From: Phallusia mammillata
Lineage: Eukaryota; Chordata; Ascidiacea; Phlebobranchia; Ascidiidae
Reading direction: 5' to 3'
NCBI GenBank assembly: GCA_003260075.1
Contig: QLIY01000054.1
Location: forward strand, 124,001 to 188,000
DNA: 64,000 nt
The translations under genes were made by a program, and so were the position numbers. Positions 45,873 through 58,700 of the stretch are shown in pieces. The notes beneath the pieces were generated by a model that saw nothing but the letters and a program-made list of their open reading frames with translations, was not told where the DNA came from and made no database searches. Position 1 is the stretch's first letter. Every line of letters begins with the position of its first letter.

Positions 45873-48865
45873 AAGACTCCTGATAACAGAGCTCCGCGCC
45901 AGACTGTTTAATATCGAAGCAATATTGTCACACACACAATAGCTTACAACGCGTCACCGTATAATCTTTCATGCGGGGTGGACGCTCACCACTTCCAATA
46001 ATCGCAAAATATACAAATTCATCCCTTGTAATATTGCCAAGACGCAACGAAAAAGGCACCGAGCCTCGCGCGAAATCACAATAGCCCCGACTGTGATGAC
46101 ATAATGCCGCAAGCGCCTTGGTGTCAGAGCCCGCTGAGAAGTTCTCCGGTTTCAAGAGTTCCCTCCTGCGCCACTTCACAGCATGGTCTGGTGCCTTTCC
46201 TTTCAAGCTTTTCTTCCAAGCCGGCTAACCCCATTTATTTGCATTTCAACTGACCCGATGGTTGTACAATCGTGGCGCACGTCACAAAAGCACTTGAGTT
46301 TTCAGATTTGCGGCCACAACCCCTTGTGTGAGTAAAACCCTTTTCTGCCTCTAAGCGGCAGATCTGCGTCAAACACAACCTCGACGGATAATGGTCTCTG
46401 ATACACAAACCGTAAAGTGCTTCATACTTATATCAAGTATTATTCGTAAAGACATCGGTGTGACAAATACACTGTAATCTTTAATCAAAGTTTAATGTAA
46501 CCACATAAGAATCATAGGCAAAAATAGCCAAAGACTATGAGATTGTTTACGAACTACTTGTGTTTAATTTGTAACACTTCATGAGTATCTGGCGAGCAAT
46601 AACATAATGCGTATGTTGTAATTACTAAATCGAGGAAATACCGTTTAGATGAAGTATTCTATCTGCTTGGACCAATTATTTAGGTAAAAGTGTCAAAGTA
46701 TAAAAAGTGGCGTTCAGGCACATTAAAGAAATACTATGGATTCAAATTGTTTGTGGTATGTCGGCAGTGAAATCGAAAACTACAACCACTCAAACCTAAT
46801 TCAGTATCAAAGAGGAACGTGCTTGTACATTATTCCCACATATCTACTTAACTTCTGTAGATGAAAGTTTCATGCGGATTGCACGATTTGCAAAAATTGG
46901 GAGTGACTCGTAAAAATGTATGCGTCACTCACCAGACAAAGTCGACCAAGCTAAGAAATTCACACGCACTGCAAATTTCACACGACAACTCGACCCGAAA
47001 CGGTGTGAAAATGCCTCACGGCGAAATTGGAAGCAATTTAAATCCTGATAGCAATAATAGGGAGGGCGAATCGCAATCAAGGCACACCTACCCGAGGACA
47101 CAACAAGCGACGAAAAATTGCTATCGACGCGCGAGCTCTCTTACGTCACAATGCACCCACAAGAACGCTTTGAATATTGCATGAGGCGTCGGCGCTGAGC
47201 ATTTCTGTAGATCGATGGCGGCTGTACCGTTTCCCCAAACCCTTTATCGATCCACGACCTAATTTACAACTTACGGCCGTCCTGAGCCGCATATGTGCTG
47301 TTGCGCGCGACTGGAATAAGACGGATTGTGAATATGAACCTTGTTGTACTGAGCAGCAACAGATAAGCGCCTTAACTAGCTCCAATGTTGTGTACAGACA
47401 TCATGTCGACCGACAACGCTGCCGAAAGCGTGTTGTTAGGTCGTTGTTAGTTAATATTACACGCGAAAGCCATTACTATTCGAGTGAGTGCAGCTAGGCT
47501 ATAGTTTATCGTTGTACCGTTTCTGAAAACGGCAGTTCTTGTTAGACGAGCCAGAACAACTCTAATTCTTCAAGCCAAAAATGTATCGAAATCAGTCAGT
47601 AATGCATTTATGAAATATAGAGCATTCGCTCTTTACGGTAATGAAGCTAAAACGAAAGATTACGTCTGAAAAACCTGAATTTGCTCACTGAGTAACATCA
47701 GTTTATCTTCTCTGCAGGATCTTGGACTTAGCGTGGCATAATTCGGACTGTATTGCTTCCTGTATGACAACTGGTTTCCAGCTAGACGAGAGCGACAACG
47801 ACTACAATATAACACAAAGTAAGTCCATCTTGCTGATACTACCGCTGTGTTATTATGTGTAACTTGAATCACACTGCTTGAGTCCCCGTATACCCCCTGT
47901 AGATTGTTTTATTGCATGTTACTGTTGGTGATTACTACGTCTGCACATGAGCGGTCTTTTGTGTTGGCGGATTGACATACGTGTCGGCCTATCACTTTCG
48001 ATTATTATCTACTATCCCTGACCACACGTCGTGACTCATTTTGTGCTGTTGTTTGTAACTCGTCTCGTCTGAAATCAAATACGTCATCGCTACAGATCCA
48101 ACGTGGTTTGCTGACCTCGCTCTGACGGTTAAACGCAACTCGACAATTTTATGACATGCGGTTTTCATACCCCAAGCAAAAAACGTAGAAATGAGCACAC
48201 ATGTCCAAGTAACCCTCGCATGTAATCTAACACCAAAATCATGTCGAAAATCTTGCTGAACGGCGCCGATAGTTGTGGCGTAATTTGTGGTGTCGTGGTC
48301 AAACAAGGGTTATGATTTTATTACTAGGAATTGCAATACAAATGTGACGTCTAACGTCAGAGCATATGAATTCTCGCACGCTTCGTGGTGCGTTTATCAC
48401 CAGTTATGGCTTGCGTAATTTCAAAGTCCCTATAATTAGGCCGGTTTTTCATATACGTGCGTGGAGGCGTTGGGTCAAGTATGCGTCTTGCTGCTAACAG
48501 AGCCAACTTGTTTGTGACCTGGCATTTAATTGCGGGTCCACACGCGTACGACACGCTACCATCAAGCAGCTTAACTACCACCACACCCTACGTGTGAAAA
48601 ACACTTGTGTCGACGTTCTAATAACCGCCTACCACTGCTTGTGTTCTTGTTGTCAAGTGCTGCTATTCCAGCGTTGAAAATAAGCATATGTGGGTTACAG
48701 GCGAAAATACTGGACTTTTGGTCATTGTAATTTCTTGTCGTGTGTGGCGTTGAGGCCAAGCAGGAAAACAGCACTCTCCTGGCATCCTGAATGGTGGCCC
48801 AGCCCCTTTTACATCACTAATAACACCAATTTCACTCACTATTTCGGTAAAACATGTCAACTATA

Positions 48866-48936
<71 letters not shown>

Positions 48937-50642
48937 TTATTACGTCACTTCCGCTCTGTCATTGAAATACAATAAAATAAAAAAATAAAACAATTGGTTT
49001 TAATTAACAAACTAGAATAGTTTCAAAACAAATTTTTGAAACATATTTCAGTTTTTGCATATTAGCTGAAACTCTTTTTGTCACGCAAAAATTGTGCAAG
49101 TCATAGAATGCGACAAAAACGACTCTAAAAATAAATCATATCGCCTCAGTTGGCCCCCCCCCCTTATTACGTCACTTCCGCTCTGTCATTGAAATACAAT
49201 AAAATAAAAAATCAAACAATTGGTTTTAATTAACAAACTAGAATAGTTTCAAAACGAATTTTTGAAACATATTTCAGTTTTTTCATATTAGCTGAAACTC
49301 GGTTTTGAATAAGTTGTCACGCGAAAATTATGCAAGTCATAGAATGCGACAAAAATGACTCCAAAAATAAATCATATCGCCTCAGTTGAGACAAAATGTC
49401 AACCATGCATGGCTATAGAGTGAAATCTGAATGTGAAATGCGTGATATTGGCATTCAAATACAATTAAATTAATGTACAATGCGTGATGTGAATAAATGC
49501 GTGGGTCGCATATATGTGAAGCTTAATGTATGCAAGTGCTTAACACTGTGAGGCAACGTATTAAAATAGTCATGCTTATAAGACTTCTGTGCACTTAATC
49601 TTGTTGGATTGGGATTAGCAAAAGTAACGCGTTTCACCCATAAGAGTTTTCGACGAGAAGTCATTGAACAAATTAATCGACGTCAATTATAATTATCTCC
49701 ACCGAAAGTTGTGTTTCATACACCGGGTAAAGATTGCCTATAAACTGGTTGTGTTCTGCACCTTGAAGGGATTTTCTTCAAGGATGTCGCCCGAAAGCAC
49801 TGAATAATTTAAAACGCTTTGCCAAACCCTTTGAAAACATGCCAAATATTTTGCTTTTTCGTCTAGTATACATAATCTAATTACATTTTTGGCATATAAT
49901 TTGCAAGTGGAACAAATTGCTTCTCCATTGCCTGTATGGCTTACACATTCCGAAATTAGATACAGAGAAAGACTACAGAGAAAAATAAAAGTTATGTTTT
50001 AGGAAAATACCACACAACGTTTCATGTTTATATGATTGTCAATAGCGTATTAAGAGCGCTATCGCGTGTGGTCACATGTTTTCCATCGCTAGGTCCAATG
50101 CTTACCATTTATGTCTTTGCATGTACAATGGTTATAATGCAAAGTTGATCTTAGCGAAATATTCCATGTTACAATCTGCATCTTACGAGAAATGTCACTT
50201 TCTTGCAGCTGATATATCCACGATGCCTTTGGTGCTCGGCACAATTATGTTACGTACACTACCGTATTATGCGTAATAAATCATTGTAACTCGTCCCTAT
50301 ACACAAATCCTAACTAAGTCGCCTGTGTTTCCCTGAGCAAGAAACTTAAGCGGCATTGCTCCAACCCAGTGGTTCCCGATGGGTTGAACTAAATAGATAG
50401 TTCATACACACAAACATTAAATACACTTTAAACATGTGCTACCCCCCCCCCTTCCCTGAGCAAGAAACTTAAGCGGCATTGCTCCAACCCAGTGGTTTCA
50501 TATGGGTTGAACTAAATAGAATACACACAAACATTAAATACACTTTAAACATGTGCTCAACAAAACAAAGCGATCTAATATATCGGTCATATGTGACTTG
50601 GTGTTTATTTTGTGCCCGAGATTTATATTCCTTCCATTCCAG
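45873..50642. other. Gene-poor stretch upstream of the semaphorin-lectin gene
   Basis: No recognisable domain, exon chain or RNA gene was found. Several open frames of 60-107 codons occur on both strands at 46.0-48.6 kb, where GC and CpG are a little higher, but none has family-like motifs or paired splice sites I can defend. A 70-base C run (48867-48936) and allelic duplications around 49154 and 50442 are present. Confidence 0.5.
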
Positions 50643-50836
50643 GTTCGAACACAACAACGCTTACCGGAATTACGAAGACAATGGCCGTCAGTGATGCTTA
50701 GCAACGTGACCCGCGTGTGTCGCTGCCCCCCACACAACTGTCGGTGCGGGATGACGACAATTTTTCCCGCCAAAAACCACAGTGACGTCATAAAGGACGG
50801 TGACGTAGATGTTTACGTAGACTCGCATCAGATCAC
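50643..50836 (+). CDS. Possible exon, unrecognised
   Basis: A TTCCATTCCAG acceptor and an ATCAC|GTGAGTAA donor bracket an open frame with a cysteine-rich piece (VCRCPPHNCRCGMTTIF). A second frame from the same acceptor is open for only 17 codons (NNAYRNYEDNGR). The phase of the donor does not match the next candidate exon at 52717, so membership in the downstream gene is doubtful. Confidence 0.25.
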
Positions 50837-51699
50837 GTGAGTAATAGCTCGCTGAGTGAAGTTTGTTGACGCGGATTTAAATTCTTGTCGGGGCGATTGA
50901 TTTAGGCGGGAAATTTTGGCGCCAAATCCGATAAATGTTTGCGAGACGTGGGCGAAGAATTAATTTCTCACTCTCATATCTCAAGCCAGGCCGAAAACAA
51001 CTAAAAAATTGACGACAAATGTTTAATAAACAACGAACGCTATTTTTGTTTTTCCTTAATGTAATCTTTCCCGTTTTTAGGCGACGCCCGTTTCATACCA
51101 TTTTGTCAATCCTTCACGTGACTTGTGGTTATAAACGGGTGTAACTGATGTGCCCCTGCATGTCACTGATAATAATTAATGGCATTAGCATTTGCCGAAA
51201 CTTTTGAATAATAAAACATGTCGCTTTTTACGTCTAATTGGGCCGTTGTATTCGCCTTTAAACTAATGAACAGATCTGTGCTTTTCCATCTCAGAAAAAC
51301 ATGTTGTTTAAAATCGCTGTCGCATTATTGCCAGTGAACCCGTTTAACTGATGAATCTGATCTATAAGATTTTATTTTCTCCACTGACGTAAGCCCCCCT
51401 CCATTGTTTGAAAACAATAACCCGAGTGCAGGTGGTCTTATTACAAACGCACCTTGCTTCCCTTCACCTAATTTTACAACCAATTTAAAATTACACAGGG
51501 CAGGTGCAATTCCGGAGGTCCCTGAAATTTTTTTCTTTTTCTTACAGAAATGATAACTAACAGCTGTAATGGGATCACAAGTTTGTCTCCACGACAAATA
51601 TATGCCAGACTATTAAGATGTTAAAAGCGTCGTCCTTCATTTATATAAGACGTAACTTTATAAAGCTATAAACTTTATAGCTTTATAGTATAAAGGCCC

Positions 51700-52200
51700 C
51701 CCCCCCCATTAAGATGTTAAAAGCGTCGTCCTTCATTTATATAAGACGTAACTTTTTAAAGCTAGAATGGTTCAGTATATTTTCATGGAAATTCAAACTA
51801 ATCTTGTGTCACATTTTTGTTGGTGTTTCCTGAATAGTCAACAAGAAGTAATGCGGATTGCCTGACCATGTAGCAATGCCATCGGCAAAAACGTTTGCCT
51901 TTCGAAAAGCACAAAGCGCTGATCGCAACTTTTCAACTGACATCATGCAACTGCTGTATACAGCATGCGATTGTAAAAACTAGAGAAGTCCCCCCCCCCT
52001 CAAACTAATCTTGTGTCACATTTTTGTTGGTGTTTCCTGAATAGTCACCAAGACGTAATGCGGATTGCCTGACCATGTAGCAATGCCATCGGCAAAAAAG
52101 CCTTCCGAAAAGCACAAAGCGCTGATTGCAACTTTTCAACTGACATCATGCAACTGCTGTATACAGCGTGCGATTGTAAAAAAACAGAGTAGCAGCTTGG
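51700..52200. repeat. Chain of allelic duplications around C runs
   Basis: The sequence around 51590-51690 is repeated after 51697-51707, and about 51793-51980 (CAAACTAATCTTGTGTCAC...) is repeated from 52000 after 51990-51999. No exon is involved. A similar duplication surrounds 52593 (52490-52590 with 52604-52705). Confidence 0.7.
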
Positions 52201-52716
52201 TCTGTGAGAATTAGATGCTACACGACCAAGCAAAGCAAAAGGGGGATATTTAGAACGCCTGTACGGACTGACATTAAAAGCATTTAAACAAGCAACGTAC
52301 AATACCATCTGCGAAAGTTTGTCACTGGTGGTTTTCGACTTTATAGATTGTTTGTTTTTGTGTTTAACGCAAACCAGAGAAAAGGTCAAGGAATTTTAAA
52401 CTGCAAGATAAGTTAACTGTACTTTGTGGTTGGACTAAACACTGATCTGAAACGTGGAACCACTTAGCTGATAAAAGGCTTACAGTTATATCACATGTTT
52501 CGACGAACTATTTATTCACTGCATTGTGTTTTTGATGTAGAGATCTGAACGACGTTAGGGTTCCTGACAGCCCGAAACACACGAACGGATCACCCCCCCC
52601 CCCTTATATCACATGTTTCGACGAACTATTTATTCACTGCATTGTGTTTTTAATGTAGAGATCTGAACGACGCTAGGGTTCCTGACAGCCCGAAACACAC
52701 GAATGGATCGTCACAG

Positions 52717-55700
52717 ACCACAACCAGTGTGAAGTACAAGCAAGATGGCTCGAGAAATAAACAGAGGAATCAACAAACTGATCCTCTGAAACGGGCTCTG
52801 AAACCTCCAGCAAACCAAACTGGAATTGGAAAATCCAAGGTTAGTCAAATTTCGTCCAAAAATACAAACTTTGTGTGGATTTGATTGCACAAAATTACAG
52901 AAGTAAAATGGAACAGCCACCCAGGTTACAAAAATAAATTTGAAATTACTTTGGTCTTTACTGATTTGGAATGTTGTAAAAGGAAACTTGTAAGGTTCAA
53001 AGGAAACTACGTTTATGCTCTACACAGAAACGCGCTGTGTTAACGTTACGCAACAAGCAAGCGTCAATAAAATGAAATAAATATTTGGCAAAACTCAGTT
53101 TTCTCGTTTTTTATTTGATCACGTTGGGGATTTACGACAACTTTTGACCTTTCGAGAAAACACACACGCCCTAATCGATTCGTCGGACGCTCATTACCAT
53201 ATGTGATGGACATATGTCATGAATTGGTTGTGTAATGATTTGTGACGCGGTGAAGGGCTTGGTAATTTGAAAGACAGCGTTTTGTGATGCGTACAACCAA
53301 GTTTGCATGTCCCCCCCCCCGGACATATGTCATGAATTGGTTGTGTAATGATTTGTGACGCGGTGAAGCACTGGGTAATGTGAAAGGCAGCATTTTGTGA
53401 TGCGTGTAACCAAGTTTGCATGTTTTCTAGGGAGAAAACGCATTTGTTCCAATAATAGCGTTTGTATTGAATTTCCCAGGCGTGCACCCAAATGCTCGTT
53501 TGATCGTTTCTACAAATACTTCCAATTAACACGAAGTGATGAATAAATTTGGCATTTCAGGCGTCAATAGTTGTGAGAATTTCGTGACTCATTGATGAGT
53601 CCATGCACGTTTTGCTGTTTCCCCTAAAACCGAGCGCCAAGTTTTCATGCAATGAAACTAGTTCTGGATCAACTCACACGTAATCCACTACACGGAAAGT
53701 GCGACCAACTAATTCGGAAGGTTGTAGGTTCGATTCCTGAGGCGCATTTAGTTGGGTGTTTTGGACCAGATTTTCATACATTTTTATGGAAAAAAAATGC
53801 CTGATATAAGATTAAATAAGTGATATTTTGCAGTTTGTTAGGATTTTGGACAACACTGAATCTTGATCGCACAGAAAATATACAAAGTAGATTCTTTTCT
53901 ACATGACATATTGTTTTGCAACGTTAGGTTTAAAACCAACTTGAGGACTGAGGAAGGCGAATTTTAAGAAGGCACGAATAAATGTGGCTAGTGTTGTTTG
54001 GTTCACAATTTCACGCGTATTTTGTTTTGTTTCTTTTGTATTTTCTAATTTTGAAGCTCGTTTTAGAAATGATTTGACAATTAGTGCTTCGTCAGCTATT
54101 ACATGATGAACTTTTTTAATGTCTGACATTTATATGTAATTACATCGGGTATTGAAAGTTTTCGGGGTGATTATTTTGGGATGATTGTGAACGTTTCTGT
54201 GTTTGCAGCAAACAGGAGCAGGAGGTGTAAGAGAAGGAGTGGGAAGAGAGGGAGGAGGAGGAGCACGCGTCACTTTTCTTGAGACTCCCACTCTCCACGT
54301 TCTCCAACCCCACTCCCACAAACGTCATTTCTCCCACCACCTCCTCGATCACTTCTCCTCCAATGAGCTCCTCAGGAGGAGTGAGAAAAAACGTCCTCAT
54401 CAGAGGCAGAAGTGGCAAGAGCTCACTCCAGTTTCAACCTCCTGTGAATATAAGGTAGCTATCCCGTAAGATTATGATGTTTGAATTGTCGGGTACTCGT
54501 TTTAACCGCGTTGTATTCCTAAATATCGGTTTTCTAATCACAAAAAATTGACGAGGGTTTTCTCAGGTGCAGTTTCGCCCAAAGGTTATTCGCTAAAGCT
54601 CGGTGTATCTAAAGTTTAAGAAATGTTCTTTTTTTCAGGTTGTGTATTGCTTACACTTTACCTCATAAGGCAAACTGCGTAAAAACGTAAAAAAATCTAA
54701 TTAAAAATTACCGTAATTGTCAGTGAAGAATCACCGTTTCCATCTTTGAGTGTGATCGAACCGCTATAAATATCAAATGCCGTTGTACAAACGTTTGGAA
54801 AACACATGTTTTCACTCTATTTAAGGCCTAAAAATGTAAGTAAACATGAAAATCTATTTTGGTGAACATACAGATGGTACGATTTATACGTAGTAATACG
54901 CGACACGACTGCGTAAAAATGTGTGCTGTGTGGCACGGTACTGTACTGTATCGTTTAGACCTCTATTTAGTGGTGGGATTCAGCCAGTTCGCACCGGTTC
55001 TCTAGAACCGTCTGTGATAATAATTACTAAATACAAACACTGTTGGGATTCAGCCGGTTCGTACCGGTTCTATAGAACCGTCCACTCGAAATTTTATGAG
55101 ATCAGCGAACCAGTTAGCATTACTGGTTACTGTCAATTGACTTTATGAGATCAGCGAACCGGTTAGCATTACTGGTTACTGTCAATGGACAGACAGTCAA
55201 TTTTTTCCCCCCCCCCGAACCGGCTGACAAATATGACTTTTGTGATAGAACCGGCTGACAAAAACTTCCCCTATTAGACTATGATTAATTATACTGAACA
55301 GTACGAGACCCTTCAACGGACAACATGGTTATTGACGATCACTACATGAACAAATCAAATATGTTTCAATTCCAATATTAAACTGAAGATGCCAATTGGG
55401 TGAAATGTATATTTCAAGATAATAATGGACTGGTTGTAGAACTGGAAAATACTTTCCATTCCTAGACGTCTATTAGAGTTCTACTGTATGTGACATCACA
55501 TTCACAGTGTCAGACAAGTATATCAGAAGAATGTTGTACATGTACCGCGCCCCCCCCCCTATGTGACATCACATTCACAGTGTCAGACAAGTATATCAGA
55601 AGAATGTACATGTACCGCTAGACTAGAGTGTCAGTTCAAATAACACAGCGACATTGTGGGTTGTTCCTCCTCTTTTATGTGTCACTGAGCAAGTTGTATT

Positions 55701-58700
55701 GAACACAGAAGACATGTATGCAAAGTGTAAGTCTTAATTTAAAACTTAGAGTTATGTGAGGAGAAACTAATTGCGCATGGTAAATGTTTATGTTGATCTT
55801 AATTTTGCAAATACGCTGCGATAAACAAGCGGCTTTCGGCGTGAGTTTGTCAAGGCTTCTTTAAATTTACGAAAAACGAAACGTCCTTTAAATTTATGAA
55901 AAAAATTAACCAATCTGTTTCAAGGAGATAATTTGAAAGCATTGGTGCGTTGGTGAAGGTTTGGCAAACCGGCAATAAACATGGCACAACCAACTGTGAC
56001 CATCAATATAAATCTAAACACCCATTTGTTGCTATTAAATCCGCAAATTCATTTATACCTCATCAGCGGTGGAATTCCGGTTCTATCACAAAAGTCATAT
56101 TTTTCAGCCGGTTCTGTCGGTTACAAAAAGTCCATTGACAATACCCGGTAATTCTAACCGGTTCGCTGATCTCATAAAATTTCGTGAGACGGTTCTTTAG
56201 AACCGGTGCGAACCGGCTGAATCCCACCACTGTACCTCATCCATATTTCCTAAATCCGTTTAAACCAAAGTCCAAACAACACCGTTTACGATCCTATTCG
56301 GCTGCTTGCAGACTATAGTTCGAACCCTGAGTTGTTGTTCGCATTGTTATCTCCGACAGATTACGAGAGAGACGAATATAGTTTGTCACTTAAGGCTGAG
56401 GACGCACTTAAGTCTGCCACAACAGGCTGAATCACCTTTACTAATTGCTCGACTCTTGTCTCCGGTTTACCACAAACCTCTCCACAATGTCAAAGGCTTT
56501 GACAGATGTACTTCGGCTTTCGTATTGTAGAACTTTAATGACTGCGTTTCGTGGGTAAATGAAGAGTCCACTTTTTAGTCGTATGTACTTCTATTCCAAA
56601 TAACTTTCTATGCACCATATTTGCCAAAATGCAAAGAAGAAACAACTGTCAAAAGGGGCCAAGACGCGGCATTTTACTCAACAAAAGTGGCAAACCTTTC
56701 CGAATACAGAATTATCTGACCCTATAGTATGCATAAAGTATTAAAGACATGCATATACGTTCAAACACAAGGTTCTATTCTTAGAGAAAGCCGATACTGA
56801 CTGAAAACTCCACATGTGCGACACAAACTCAATTGCTTTAGATTTGATCAACAAAACAATCCGCAACACAACCTTTACGAGATTATACATCTCCAACATT
56901 TAAGCTTCATTGCTAGGGATGTTCAAAGTAGAATAACGAATCCTTTGGATTCGAATCCAGTTAGATTCGAATCCATTTTTGCCGTTTATATCGGGTAATT
57001 GGAACCGATATAAATGTGTGCTCTCGTCGTTGGCAAAAATGTAAACACATGTGTTACGCTTTTACGTCGACGCCCGGTCATTGTACCAGTTGCAAAGAGG
57101 GCTAGTGCATCGTCCCGTCAAATCAGTGAGCGCTATACAAGTTATAACGCCAAGTCACGAGTCGCTATAACAACGCCATAACGACGGTTGTGCGTTGGAG
57201 GCATAATTAACGATTACGCATCTGATCATGTGCTTATGCTCATGCCATTAAATGACATACCGGCGACTTTTGCAACGTCTTACCAGCATCTAATTGTTTC
57301 CATTTTTTTTCCGACACAACAAAAATTTAACGGTCATGGCGTTAGGCAGCGATTGGAAGCATGGGATTGTCTGTTAATATCGCAAAAACAGTGATGGAAT
57401 CCCATAACATATGACGTTTGCATCATTTTTAACCCCCATACAAACATAAGAATGCAGTTAGTAAACGCTGCAAAGTTCACATTTTGTGTTGCAAAATCGC
57501 TGGTATTTGGAATTTAAAATCACCCAATGTTTTAACTTTGCTAGGGTGCCTGTTTTTGCAGTTGTTTTAAGTTAACAAACGTTATATATTAGTACACTAG
57601 GGAGTCTATGTCAGTCCTCTACCATCAACAAATCAAATTACCACAGCATGCTTACAATATAGTTACTTCTACTGAAGGCAATAATAATCACTAAATAAAA
57701 TTGTAAAAGTTATTTTTTAACCTTATGCTAATTTTTCTGGCTTAGTGGCTTTTGGGTCATTTAGTTTCAATGCAGTTGTGCAAAGTTTTTTCTCAGTGTT
57801 TTTCTTTGTTTTGGTTGTTTTTTTACATTATAAATGAAAAATATGTTTTATAATGTATTAAACTGGTCTACTTTAGTTGTTGTCAAGATTAATGATTGCT
57901 CAATGAAAAATAATATAAGAATTGGATTCGATATTCTAGATTCGCATCAATTATTCTAGAATACCCAATTATTCTACTTTGAACATCCCTATTCATTGCT
58001 TTATGACAGTGGTGGCCAAACTACGGCCCGCGGGACGCATCCGGCCCGCCAAACACCTTGCCTGGTTTTTTTCCAAGCACCATATTTACCACTGTGAACA
58101 TATATAAACCTTTTATTAAATACAAGTGTAAACAAGATGGTGTTATTTATTGTTATTCTACTACAATAATATATATTTTAATAAAGATGGCAACCAGTTA
58201 CGACAAATTTTACGTAAATCTCACTTAATCCGGCCCTCCAGTGGCAAGACAGTTGCAAATTTGGCCCTCTGGTAAAAAAGTTTGGCCACCCTTGCTTTAT
58301 GACATACTTTATATCATGCTCCACTGAACCAACTATATGTATTCTCACTCGTTACTTAAGTATACTTTGTGTTAATATTGCCTGCACTCTCTCTTTTTCT
58401 TTCCCTGACGGCCAACATTTGCCTGCATAAGTTTGAAAACTATACCAAGCAAAGTTTCTGTTTATTTTCAGGACAGCAACTTTCTGTCTGAAGGGACGCC
58501 GAGCTCTCTGATCGTCGTAAAGCAACATCTTGAACCTTCCCTCTCTATGAGCGACGGCGAAGTGCTTCAAACCACCAAAAGTCACCCGCCTCTGAAATCC
58601 ACAAACTGGCGACGGACGCCGGTTCTCTACGGCGACAAGAAAGCCAACAAAAAGTATTACAGCTTCCAGTACGAGAGCGTCGACGGACCAACGACGCGAT

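Larger units (their letters stand above)
17750..55559. other. Twenty-eight poly-C gap-like runs (C-polarity block)
   Basis: Runs start at 17750, 18071, 20064, 20792, 22059, 22186, 23191, 23391, 23534 (28 bases), 25545, 26909, 27593, 29446, 29896, 37138, 39117, 39302, 42016, 43381, 48867 (70 bases), 49154, 50442, 51697, 51990, 52593, 53311, 55207 and 55550. Nearly all are 10-12 bases and nearly all have allelic sequence on both sides. Not one is G. There is no run between 29906 and 37137, so that 7.2 kb is one uninterrupted contig. Confidence 0.8.

Noticed and set aside
45744-46206. Two minus-strand frames upstream of the semaphorin-lectin gene
   Set aside because: They cover the likely TATA box and leader and have no recognisable motif.
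46861-47497. Two overlapping plus-strand frames of about 106 codons each
   Set aside because: No domain, no splice partners, low-bias composition; they look like chance frames in slightly GC-richer DNA.
48690-48965. Open frame with a long poly-Pro stretch
   Set aside because: It is made by the 70-base C run; the flanks show no coding signal.
53676-53752. tRNA-like sequence with GGTTCGATTCC B box
   Set aside because: No matching A box at the right distance; too weak to list.
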